From Planctomycetota bacterium (lineage in GTDB: Bacteria; Planctomycetota; Planctomycetia; Planctomycetales; Planctomycetaceae), in the NCBI GenBank assembly GCA_003388505.1, contig QQVO01000024.1, forward strand, positions 1-35,307: a stretch of 35,307 nucleotides of DNA, given 5' to 3'. A program made the translations under genes and the position numbers. Under the pieces are notes generated by a model. That model was not told the DNA's origin. It ran no database searches and worked only from the letters and a program-made list of their open reading frames with translations. Of this stretch, positions 1-9,162 are shown piece by piece. Numbering within the stretch: the stretch's first letter is position 1; the number at the start of each line of letters is the position of its first letter.

Positions 1-212
1 CGGGATGTTTTCCATGAGCTTGCGCTCACGGCTCCATGCTTTCGCGGCTTCGCCGCTCGCTGTCGATTCGTCTCCAGTTGGGTTGCGGGCGGAGGCCGCG
101 CTGGGTCTCTTTGTGTTTTTCGTGGCCATTTTCCGTGGCTTCCGTGCATTCCGTGGTTGTTCACTGATCTGAAGTTGTGGGTCACGACACGCGCTCCAGC
201 CCCGGCCACCCG
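1..212 (+). repeat. Long dispersed repeat, copy A (cut by window edge)
   Basis: This stretch is nearly identical to 13820-14018. The two differ by one 13-base insertion here (about 130-143, near TTTTTCGTGGC) and a handful of substitutions near the right end. A third, more diverged copy lies at 8832-8940. The copies contain stop codons and sit outside genes, so they look like a non-coding dispersed element. The left arm of the hairpin seen in the other copies (GTGAGCG pairing with CGCTCAC) would lie before base 1. Bases 213-242, up to the next hairpin, show nothing recognisable. Confidence 0.85.
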
Positions 213-242
213 TTACTCGGTGGGTGGAAACAACTTGCGTGT

Positions 243-259
243 GGTCCGCACAGCGGACC
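243..259 (-). terminator. Hairpin directly after the stop codon of the large cytochrome gene
   Basis: GGTCCGC (243-249) and GCGGACC (253-259) form a perfect 7-bp stem with an ACA loop and abut the stop codon of the minus-strand gene that ends at 260. The same architecture, with different stem bases but the same loop, follows the second large cytochrome at 22833-22849. There is no clear T-run, so a role in termination or mRNA 3'-end protection is inferred. Confidence 0.5.
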
Positions 260-3200
260 CTACTGCTGCTCATCAGTGGGCAACGGGACTTGGGTGGGAG
301 CGGCGAGATAGCCGATCAGGTCGCGGCGTTCCTGCGGGGTGAGGGCTTCGAGCAGGCCCTCGGGCATCATGGAGAGGGAGGTGGGTTTGAGTTCGTCGAT
401 GTTCCCGCGGTCCAGAACGATGCGTTCGGTCGGCGTCTGGAGTGTGATCGTCCGCCGGGATTCCTCGGGAACGACGCCGTTGATCAGCCGGCCGTCTGTG
501 GTGAGCACGGTATGCACTCGATACTCACGCGGGACGGCGCTGCTGGGATCGACGATATGCTGCAAGAGGTAATCGACGCTGGTCCGCTGCGCGCCGGTCA
601 GGTCGGGGCCGATGACCGCGCCTTCGCCAAACAATCGATGACAGTTGGCGCACTTCTGCGTGAACAGCAGACGGCCGTACGGCAGGTCGGCGGCCGCCAA
701 CTCGTCTGCGGAGAGTTGCTCGGCGAACTCACGGATGCGCCGCCGCTTCTCTTCCGACGAGGCCCGGACCGAGCCCCACAATTGATCGAGCTGCCGGTTG
801 ATTTCCTCGTTGCCGAAGTCGCGGAGTTGCCGGGCGACGTAGACGGAGACGTCGCCGGGCTTGATCTTCTCTTCGCGGACGGCCGCCAGGAGTTGAAGGG
901 CATAGTCTTCGCGTGAGGCGAGGGTGCTGATGGCTTCCTGCCGTTGCGAATCGTCCAGCCTGGAGTAGTGGGAGATAATGACTGCGGGGATTTCGTCGTC
1001 GTCGAAGAGAGCGAGTCCGCGTAGCGCGGGGCCGGCCAGAGGCTTCTGCGAAACAGCGAGCTTGAGCAGGGGGAGCAGCGAGTCGTGGGGAACCTGGATC
1101 AGTGTTTCCAGTGCGACCCGGCGATCGTCCATGGCGAGCGATGCGTCGCGGACGGTGCGCTGCAGCGTCTCCGCAGCCCGCTCGTCTCCAAACACCAGCG
1201 AGAGATACAGCGCGGTGTTGCGGACCGATTCGTCCGGCGCCGACATGACGGATGCGGCCAGATCACGCCAGCCGTCCGGCATCGGAAGATTCCGGCGGCC
1301 TTCGGTTGCGTCGCGGAGTCCTGCCAAAATCGGCTTGATGCCGGAGGGCGGGGAGGAGTCGACCGCCAACCAGGAGACGAGCCGCCCGATGCCGTCGTCC
1401 AGCGAGGCGATCCGGCGGGCCAGGTACCGCTGGACCAGGGGAATCTGCGTTGCCGTCAGCAATTTCAAATCCCGGTTTCTCTCGTCGCCGGCCAGCGGTT
1501 CGACGCCGTACCAGAGCAGCAGCGGGATGTTGTGGTCGCCGCCGTCCTGTTCGTGGCGGACAAGATTGCGGGCGATGGCCCAACGGTCGCCGCTGGGGAG
1601 GCGTTGCAATGCGCAGGCCAGTTCGGCGCGAACCACGGGTGATGGATCGAATTGCGCAAGTTCGGTCAGGCGCAGCAGTTGGCCGCGCGTGACGGACCGG
1701 TCTTCGAGCAGCAGCCGGATTGTCCAGGCGCGGACATGTTCGTCGTCGTGGTCGAGCAACTCAGTCGCGACGTCGTCGATCCGTGAGACGGCGTGCAGCG
1801 CCCAGAGGTTGCGGAGCCGGTCTGCTGATGAGACTTCCGGCTCGTCGAGCGTGGACAACAGTCGCTGGCGAATCGATGCGACCGTCGCCTCGTCCACGGT
1901 CCCTGTATCGGCCCGGTGTTGCAAAATCTGGCGCGCTTCGCGCGCGAGCCATTCGTTGTCGTGCTGCTGCAGCGTGACAAGTGTTTCGTTGTCCGCTTCA
2001 GCGAGGTTGACGGTTCGTGTCTCAGCCGTGGCTGACGGAGCGTCATCCGGATTGTACACGATGCGGAAGATTCGCCCGGTTTGCTTCTGGGTGTTTTCGT
2101 AGTCGTGGCATTCGCCTGTGTCGTTCCAGTCGGTGAGGTAGACCGCGCCGTCGGGGCCGTACTTGAGTTCGAGTCCGCGGAACCAGGGGTCTCCGGAGAG
2201 AAAGAAGTCCGGTTGGTGTTTGGCGACGACGCCCGAACCGTGTGGCTCGAAGCTGTCGCGGTTGGCACGGCGTCCGTGAATGTTGAGCGTGAACAGGTTG
2301 CCGCGGTACTCCTCGGGCCAGTTGTCGCCGAGATAGATCATCGCGCCGGCGTGGGCGTGACCTCCACCGAAGTCGTCGTGAATGCCGCCGATGGAGATGT
2401 CCCAGTAGCCGCCGCCCCAGTGGATGTGGTCGGCGCAGGTTTGGATCAGGCCGTAGACGTTGGGATCGCGGTCCTGGCCGAACATCCGCTTGTAGTGCGC
2501 GCCGGGCAAGACCTGAAACAGATGCTCGATGACGCAGTTGGTGATGAACATCCGGCCGTAGGCGTCGAAGTCGAGTCCCCAGGGGTTGGTGGTACCGGAG
2601 GCGTAGAGTTCGAACTCGCGGCCGGTGGGGTGATAGCGCCAGACTCCGCAGTCGAGGGCCGTCCGCTCTTCGTCCGGCGTGCCGGGTGCGTCGACGAGTG
2701 AGTTGGAGAGGATGCCGTTCAGGCCGTAGAGCCAACCGTCCGGTCCCCAGGTGAGACCGTTGAAGACGTTGTGCCGGGCATTGAGATCCCAGCCGTCCAG
2801 CAGGATTTCGGGCGGTCCGTCGGGCTGGTCGTCTGCGTCCTCATCGGGGATGAAGATCAGGTTGGGGACCGAACAGAGCCAGACGCCGCCGAATCCGAGC
2901 GCGATGCCGGAGAGGTTGCTGCCGCCTTCGAAAAACACCGTCCGTTTGTCCGAGCGTCCGTCGTTGTCGGTGTCCTCCAGGATGAGAACGCGGTCGTTTC
3001 CCGTGCCGTCGTCCGACCATTCGGGATAGGAGGTGCATTCGACGACCCACAGCCGGCCGCGTGTGTCGAAAGTGAATGCGATGGGCTGCACGACGTCGGG
3101 TTCGCCGGCGAAGAGGGTGGCGCTGAAGCCTGGCGGCAACTTGATCGACTCTGCGGCCTGCTCCGGAGGGAGGGGCTGATCCGATTCTGCGGCAGGCAGG

Positions 3201-3265
3201 TCACGCGACGCCAGAGAGACGGTCATCGCGAGGACGATACGGCTGACGGAGAATCGGTTTGGCAT
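260..3265 (-). CDS. PVC-type secreted cytochrome c with propeller dehydrogenase-like and HEAT domains
   Basis: The product has 1001 residues. An N-terminal export signal (about 1-26) is followed by a sugar-dehydrogenase-like beta-propeller (about 40-405, starting LPPGFSATLFAGEPDVVQP, with repeated WGPDGWLYG-type blades). A helical HEAT-like region spans about 420-840, and a C-terminal cytochrome c domain has heme-binding CANCH at 872-876 with a likely distal Met in SLSMMPEG (966-967). This order matches the planctomycete/verrucomicrobial 'membrane-bound dehydrogenase plus PVC heme-binding domain' proteins. Their substrates are mostly unknown; periplasmic oxidation of carbohydrate or alcohol with electron transfer through the heme is the usual inference. 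ATG at 3265 is preceded by GAGAA at close spacing. It is divergent from the 3631 gene. A paralogue lies at 22850-25867. Confidence 0.93.
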   Translation of the reverse strand: MPNRFSVSRIVLAMTVSLASRDLPAAESDQPLPPEQAAESIKLPPGFSATLFAGEPDVVQPIAFTFDTRGRLWVVECTSYPEWSDDGTGNDRVLILEDTDNDGRSDKRTVFFEGGSNLSGIALGFGGVWLCSVPNLIFIPDEDADDQPDGPPEILLDGWDLNARHNVFNGLTWGPDGWLYGLNGILSNSLVDAPGTPDEERTALDCGVWRYHPTGREFELYASGTTNPWGLDFDAYGRMFITNCVIEHLFQVLPGAHYKRMFGQDRDPNVYGLIQTCADHIHWGGGYWDISIGGIHDDFGGGHAHAGAMIYLGDNWPEEYRGNLFTLNIHGRRANRDSFEPHGSGVVAKHQPDFFLSGDPWFRGLELKYGPDGAVYLTDWNDTGECHDYENTQKQTGRIFRIVYNPDDAPSATAETRTVNLAEADNETLVTLQQHDNEWLAREARQILQHRADTGTVDEATVASIRQRLLSTLDEPEVSSADRLRNLWALHAVSRIDDVATELLDHDDEHVRAWTIRLLLEDRSVTRGQLLRLTELAQFDPSPVVRAELACALQRLPSGDRWAIARNLVRHEQDGGDHNIPLLLWYGVEPLAGDERNRDLKLLTATQIPLVQRYLARRIASLDDGIGRLVSWLAVDSSPPSGIKPILAGLRDATEGRRNLPMPDGWRDLAASVMSAPDESVRNTALYLSLVFGDERAAETLQRTVRDASLAMDDRRVALETLIQVPHDSLLPLLKLAVSQKPLAGPALRGLALFDDDEIPAVIISHYSRLDDSQRQEAISTLASREDYALQLLAAVREEKIKPGDVSVYVARQLRDFGNEEINRQLDQLWGSVRASSEEKRRRIREFAEQLSADELAAADLPYGRLLFTQKCANCHRLFGEGAVIGPDLTGAQRTSVDYLLQHIVDPSSAVPREYRVHTVLTTDGRLINGVVPEESRRTITLQTPTERIVLDRGNIDELKPTSLSMMPEGLLEALTPQERRDLIGYLAAPTQVPLPTDEQQ

Positions 3266-3630
3266 GGTTCTCGCTTCCGGAACGGGACAAAACGAAGTTG
3301 GGGCGGCGGCGCGATTGATCTCCTCCGGCCAGAAAATCCGATCCGATGGAGGACGGGGTCCGGGGCCGGTGCGCCGCCAGCGAGATTCAACACAATGTTG
3401 ACCGTGGTTTGCAAGCCGTGATAATCTCGAATGTGGAGGGAGTCGGCGGCTGCGGACGGGTGGCTTGGGCTTTGCCAGTGCGAATCACAGAGGGCGTCTC
3501 CGCAGCAACTCGTTGGCAGAGCCAGCGGCCCCAACCTGTCAACTTTCCGGTTGCGGAATCACTTGCCTTTCTACGCTGCCAATCAATTTGCGTCCGCTGG
3601 GCAGGGGCGGACGCGTCGGAGATGACCATC
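3266..3630. other. Divergent intergenic region with long leader
   Basis: This 365-bp gap separates the minus-strand cytochrome from the plus-strand secreted protein. It holds a good plus-strand promoter candidate at 3398-3425 and then about 200 bases of apparent 5' leader. I see no second gene, no strong hairpin and no long repeat in it. Confidence 0.5.
3398..3425 (+). promoter_or_regulatory. Sigma70-like promoter candidate
   Basis: TTGACC at 3398-3403 and GATAAT at 3420-3425 are separated by 16 bases and match the -35 and -10 consensus in five of six positions each. It points to the gene starting at 3631 and would give a leader of about 200 bases. The call is from sequence only. Confidence 0.5.
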
Positions 3631-4488
3631 ATGCCAGGTTTCTTGAAGCATTCGCTTATTCTGCCCGTGCTGGCGGCTGTCGCATTCATGCTGGCGGGTG
3701 AATCGCAGCCGGCACAGGCCCAGGTCGATCGTGGTTTCAGCCGCGTGATTCGGGTTTACGCGACCGGCGAGGAGCGGAACCGGCAGCCCAACCTGTGGGT
3801 GCTCGAGGTTCATCTCAAGCAGATGCGGATGCGGTGGGTCGACGTGACGGTCGATTCGGAGACCGGCGAAACGCAGCGGGAACTTGTGTGGTACCTGGTC
3901 TTCAAAGCGATCAATCGCACGATCGATACCGGCGAGGACACGCAGGATACGGTGCCGGTCAACCAGTTCGACCCGGTGCCGCAACCTCCGAAATTCATCC
4001 CGAAGTTCACGCTGACGACTTACGCGAATCCCGCTGATGAGATTCCGGACGGCGAGTACACCGACGTCCCGTTGCCGGAGGCGGTCGCCGAGATCAATCG
4101 GGTCGAATCACATCGTCCGAACGATCCGGTCCTGGCCGATACGGTGACGCTGATCCGCGACCTGCCGGAACCGGTTGACGAGGAGAGCGACGACGGCGAG
4201 TGGATGTACGGCGTGGCCACCTGGAGGAACGTCGATCCCGACACCGACTTCTTCAAGGTGACGATGGCGGGGTTCTCGAACGGGTACGTGGTGATCGAAG
4301 ACGACGACGGGAATACGACGACCTGGCGCAAAGTTCTGGTGCAGCGCTTCACCCGCCAGGGGGATCGCTACGATCCCACGCAGGTCGAATTCCGTTTCGA
4401 CGGGCGCGCCGATTGGATCTACCAGCCGGAGGAGGGGGACGCCTCTGCGACGGAGGCCGCGCCGGTTGAGGAACCGTCCGAAACGTAA
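3631..4488 (+). CDS. Secreted protein of unknown function
   Basis: The product has about 285 residues. It begins with a clear export signal (MPGFLKHSLILPVLAAVAFMLAGE, cleavage likely after AQAQ) and then a mature domain that I do not recognise. The mature part is rich in acidic residues and beta-type patterns, with motifs such as WVLEVHLKQMRMRWVDV and LVWYLVFKAINRT; the last roughly 15 residues are acidic and low in complexity. ATG 3631 is preferred over ATG 3622 because GGAG (3618-3621) lies nine bases upstream of 3631 but touches 3622. It has its own promoter candidate and a large hairpin 78 bases past the stop. The pattern suggests a planctomycete periplasmic or envelope protein; no enzymatic motif was found. 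Confidence 0.8.
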   Translation: MPGFLKHSLILPVLAAVAFMLAGESQPAQAQVDRGFSRVIRVYATGEERNRQPNLWVLEVHLKQMRMRWVDVTVDSETGETQRELVWYLVFKAINRTIDTGEDTQDTVPVNQFDPVPQPPKFIPKFTLTTYANPADEIPDGEYTDVPLPEAVAEINRVESHRPNDPVLADTVTLIRDLPEPVDEESDDGEWMYGVATWRNVDPDTDFFKVTMAGFSNGYVVIEDDDGNTTTWRKVLVQRFTRQGDRYDPTQVEFRFDGRADWIYQPEEGDASATEAAPVEEPSET

Positions 4489-4565
4489 GCGGTGCGATTC
4501 GGAATCGACGGACGGCAGCGCTCCCCTGGGCGTCGCGGTTCCAGAGGATCAGATTGAGGAACGCG

Positions 4566-4619
4566 TCACACTGTTTCTCGTGACCCACGGGCCGCGGCCC
4601 GTGGGCGTTGAAAGTGTGA
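4566..4619. terminator. Extended hairpin around a perfect 22-bp palindrome
   Basis: A perfect palindrome at 4584-4605 (arms CCCACGGGCC and GGCCCGTGGG around GC) is enclosed by a second pair of arms, TCACACT (4566-4572) with AGTGTGA (4613-4619). It lies 78 bases after the stop of the secreted-protein gene. There is no T-run, so a terminator role is inferred. Related stems occur at 6967-6990 and, degenerate, at 19906-19927. Confidence 0.5.
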
Positions 4620-4819
4620 ACATCGGCAATCTTATGCTCTGTAAACGGCGTGTTCGACGGCGATGGCATCTGTAAGGTTGCTGCCCTTGAGTTTTCAGCC
4701 GGAATTCGGTGGTTTGACGCACTTGCCGAGGCCAGCGATTTTGCCTATTCTTCGCCGCAGTGGTGTCTTACGTCGTCTGGCTGGGGGGCGATGACGAAGG
4801 TCATTGCACGACGCACCAG

Positions 4820-4936
4820 TGCCCCGCGAGGGCTTTGTTTTTGGGGTTGTGTGGACCAGCGAATACGCACGAAATCCTGCTGGATTCGTGCTTTCGTGAG
4901 AACCGCTCAACCCGAAAAAATTCGAATTGGCAGACC
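4820..4936 (+). repeat. 115-bp dispersed hairpin repeat, copy 1
   Basis: This block matches 29313-29427 (inverted) and 31875-31983. All copies share a GC-rich left end ending in AGGGC, a central imperfect hairpin with arms beginning GCACGAA and ending TTCGTGC (here 4867-4891), the phrase ACCGCTC downstream, and a right end near AATTGG. The central hairpin keeps an A-A mismatch at the same stem position in all copies. None of the three lies inside a gene. Confidence 0.8.
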
Positions 4937-5108
4937 GGCAGGAGCCCGGACGGAACCAGGAGGCCAACATCGAGCGCGGGATCCGTTCCAGCAGGACTCG
5001 CTGTGCTGATGCCGTTGCTGCAAGCTGCGCCCGCCGCTTCCATGTCTCGCGCTGCCATTCCCGTCCCGACTCTGCGAGTCAGACCGCATCATTTTGAAGG
5101 AGTCTGTT

Positions 5109-6044
5109 GTGATTTCGCGTCCGTCTAAAGCAATCTGGTGTGCATTCACGGCCTTTGCGGCCGCCCTGTTTCTGACCGTTCCCGCGCCCGCGCAGGAAAA
5201 TGATTCCGGACCGACCCGGGTTGTGGTGGTCATTTCCAGTACCGAGGCATTGGTGGCCGACCTGGAGCACATGGTCGTCGAACTGGCCGGACAACAGGAC
5301 AAGTGGGACGAGAGCGTCTACCCGAACATCGACATCTTTCTGTACGGCGTGGACCGCGAACGTCCGATCCGGTTCGACCAGTTGATCGACGGCGAAGGCG
5401 CGCGGCGGTATCAGATGCTGATTCCTTACTCCGATCTCGATGAATTCATCCAGGACAACCTCGACCCGATCGGGATCATCGTTGATCAAACTGACAACGA
5501 CGAAACTCTGTATGAGTTGGAAGACGTGTACGAGGGCTGGATGCGGGTCGACAACGAGTATGCGGCGTTCGCCGAGAAGGACTTCATCAGCGATCTTCCC
5601 AAAGAACTCGACGAACTGCTCTCAAAGCATGACGCGTTGCTGGAGTTGGGATACGACATCGGCATCCAACTGGACAATACGGAAACGAGCGTCGACGACC
5701 GGCGCGACGGGTTTGCGAATTTCCGGGAGAACGTGCTGGCCGGTGTGAAGAAGCGGCCGGACGAGACCAAGGAAGAATATGCACTGCGGTACGCGAACAG
5801 CGAGAACTCGGTGGAGACGCTGGAACAGCTCTACGTCGAGTCGAGCGATATCACCGTCGGGATCATCATCGATGCGGAGAAGAGCGAAGGCCGGGGCGAT
5901 TTCCGGCTGACGCCGGTGGCCGACAGCGAACTGGCGAAGTTTGTTGCAACGCTGGCGGAAGAACCGAGCGCATTTGCAGGTTTTCAGCCGGCGGACAACG
6001 CGGTTTTCAGCCGGCGGACAACGCGATTCTCAGCGGCCGGTTGA
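5109..6044 (+). CDS. Secreted protein of unknown function, 5' part of a frameshifted gene
   Basis: GTG 5109 follows AAGGAG (5097-5102) by six bases, a better start than TTG 5094 in the same frame. An export signal (ISRPSKAIWCAFTAFAAALFLTVPAPAQ) opens the protein. The mature region is acidic and unrecognised, with motifs such as RVVVVISSTEALVADLEHMV. The natural frame runs to about 6002. After that, the second copy of a 23-bp tandem duplication shifts the reading frame, and 14 unrelated residues precede the TGA at 6042-6044. Removing one 23-bp copy joins this frame to the one that continues to 6931 and gives a single 599-residue protein. The gene is therefore broken, phase-variable, or carries an assembly error. 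Confidence 0.8.
   Translation: MISRPSKAIWCAFTAFAAALFLTVPAPAQENDSGPTRVVVVISSTEALVADLEHMVVELAGQQDKWDESVYPNIDIFLYGVDRERPIRFDQLIDGEGARRYQMLIPYSDLDEFIQDNLDPIGIIVDQTDNDETLYELEDVYEGWMRVDNEYAAFAEKDFISDLPKELDELLSKHDALLELGYDIGIQLDNTETSVDDRRDGFANFRENVLAGVKKRPDETKEEYALRYANSENSVETLEQLYVESSDITVGIIIDAEKSEGRGDFRLTPVADSELAKFVATLAEEPSAFAGFQPADNAVFSRRTTRFSAAG
5980..6025 (+). repeat. Exact 23-bp tandem duplication causing a frameshift
   Basis: Bases 5980-6002 and 6003-6025 are identical (unit begins GTTTTCAGCCGGCGG). Twenty-three is not a multiple of three, so one extra copy shifts the frame. With a single copy the reading continues FAGFQPADNAILSGRLNFA without interruption. The exact identity of the copies suggests a recent event or an artefact. 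Confidence 0.95.
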
Positions 6045-6931
6045 ATTTCGCTCTGGACGACATGCTGAAGGAGCAGACGCTCGAAATCTATGAGCTGTCG
6101 AAGCCGGTCGCGCATCAGAAGATCGACGCAACGGAAGGGATTACGGACGATCAGAAGGCGGCACGGAAGGAAATCAGCGACACGCTGTTCGACCTGTTCA
6201 GCGGCGTGGAAGAGATCGGCGTGTGGGACGGGTTCGTGCACGTTGCGCCTTCGGAATCGGGGCTGCACACGGGACTCTTCGCCGGCAAGACGGCTGAGGG
6301 AACGAAGGTCGACACGATTGTTGAACTGCTGCCGAAGGGGCACGAAGGGTTCGAGACCGAGCTGAACGTCGACGAAGCGGGCGACGTGAAGATTCACAAG
6401 GTGTCGATGGGCGAGGGCTACCCGAACGCCTTCAAGGAGTTCTTCGGCGACGAGGGAGTGTTTTATGTCGGCACGTCGCAGGGGGCTGTGTGGCTGAGCA
6501 TCGGCGACGGCGCCCTCGACGCGATGAAAGAAGGCATCGACGCCGTCGCGGCGGGCGGAGGCGAGGAGAACGATCGCACCATTCTGGAAGCGGACCTGAA
6601 TCTGCTTCCCGTCCTCAAGCTGATGTATCAGTTGCGACAGGACGGCGACTTTGACCTGTCGGAGTTGCTGAACAAGGCGGCCGAGGAGTCTTCTTCGCCT
6701 GAAGACGAGACGGACGAAGAAGAGGAGCCATCGGAGACCGCGCAGATGCTGAAGGACTTCCAGTGGCGCGAGGCTGCGATCGAAGCGCTGACGGGAGAAA
6801 ACGACAAGTTGCACATCCTGCTCGAGCGGAGTGAGGACGGCAACCTGAGTGGTGAGGGATCGTCCGCGCCGGGGATTCTGAAGATGATCGGCGAGCTGAT
6901 TGCGAAGTTCGCCGACGAGAATCTCGGCTGA
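6041..6931 (+). CDS. 3' part of the frameshifted secreted protein
   Basis: This frame carries the C-terminal 302 residues of the restored 599-residue protein (from base 6026, ILSGRLNFALDD). As an independent ORF it could only start at TTG 6041, which overlaps the upstream stop, or at ATG 6062. Neither has a clear ribosome binding site and neither would supply an export signal. The sequence is acidic, with an Asp/Glu-rich stretch about 35 residues after the motif ILEADLNLLPVLKLMYQLR. Composition and codon use look like the upstream half, so it has not decayed noticeably since the duplication. Function unknown. A perfect terminator hairpin follows at 6967. Confidence 0.75.
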   Translation: MNFALDDMLKEQTLEIYELSKPVAHQKIDATEGITDDQKAARKEISDTLFDLFSGVEEIGVWDGFVHVAPSESGLHTGLFAGKTAEGTKVDTIVELLPKGHEGFETELNVDEAGDVKIHKVSMGEGYPNAFKEFFGDEGVFYVGTSQGAVWLSIGDGALDAMKEGIDAVAAGGGEENDRTILEADLNLLPVLKLMYQLRQDGDFDLSELLNKAAEESSSPEDETDEEEEPSETAQMLKDFQWREAAIEALTGENDKLHILLERSEDGNLSGEGSSAPGILKMIGELIAKFADENLG

Positions 6932-6966
6932 GGTTGTCGGCGGTTTTTAGCGGTGAGAAACTCAGG

Positions 6967-6997
6967 GCCCACGGGTTGCGACCCGTGGGCTTTGTTT
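6967..6997. terminator. Perfect 10-bp terminator hairpin between convergent genes
   Basis: GCCCACGGGT (6967-6976) and ACCCGTGGGC (6981-6990) pair perfectly around a TGCG loop and are followed by TTTGTTTG. It sits between the plus-strand gene ending at 6931 and the minus-strand polymerase gene ending at 7033, so it could serve both. It belongs to the same stem family as the palindrome at 4584-4605. Confidence 0.75.
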
Positions 6998-7032
6998 GTC
7001 GCTGAGGCGAGACGGCGGGCGCTGCGGGTTGT

Positions 7033-8751
<1,719 letters not shown>

Positions 8752-9162
8752 GGTTCTCGATCGGGTTGAATGCCGTCGTACTCTCTCACTCGATTCTCGC
8801 TCAAGAGCGGCGCCCTCGCCAGAGAGGCAAAGAGCTTGCCGGCGCCGCATTCGCGGTTCAGGTCATTCGTGAGCGGCATGTTTTCCATGAGCTTCCGCTC
8901 ACGGCTTCATGCGGACGCAGCTTCGCCGCTTTCGATTCGGCGTGGAGGGAGCGCCGTTAGAGCAAATTGCTGTACCATGTGTCCGCGTCGAGCGGTGTTT
9001 GGACTGTCGAGGACGAGAATCCGCGAGACAGATCGCCAACTCTGACTTGCAAAGCACTATAACGGGGATTTCAGAGAAGATTGTTGGTGAGAAGGGGTGA
9101 GAACTGATTGCCGGGTCCCGAGGGCGGGGCTAGAATGCATTAACCGTGCGATCAGCTTGAGT
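8752..9162. other. Divergent intergenic region with repeat copy C
   Basis: The 411-bp gap between polX (-) and the signalling gene (+) contains repeat copy C (8832-8940). A possible plus-strand -10 element TATAAC (9058-9063) lacks a convincing -35. Nothing else was recognised. Confidence 0.5.
8832..8940 (+). repeat. Long dispersed repeat, diverged copy C
   Basis: This segment aligns with 13781-13895 over the phrases TTCGCGG, TTCGTGAGCGG, ATGTTTTCCATGAGCTT, CGCTCACGGCT and AGCTTCGCCGCT. It contains a perfect 9-bp stem, CGTGAGCGG (8868-8876) with CCGCTCACG (8895-8903); copy B keeps seven of these pairs. The right part of the long repeat is missing here. Confidence 0.7.

Larger units (their letters stand above)
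4489..5108. other. Gene-free interval holding a large palindrome and a dispersed repeat
   Basis: This 620-bp gap lies between two plus-strand secreted-protein genes. It contains an extended hairpin (4566-4619) and copy 1 of a 115-bp dispersed repeat (4820-4936). The rest (4620-4819, 4937-5096) has no convincing coding frame or RNA gene that I can recognise. Confidence 0.6.

Noticed and set aside
4820-4936. Dispersed 115-bp repeat as a small conserved protein (shared frame with DSCFR and NRST)
   Set aside because: The shared residues follow from nucleotide identity of the repeat; the frames differ in upstream extension and the copies occur in both orientations without ribosome binding sites.
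5984-6814. Open frame of 276 codons antisense to the 3' part of the frameshifted gene
   Set aside because: The plus-strand reading is continuous with the upstream half once the duplication is removed; the antisense frame has no domain or start signal.
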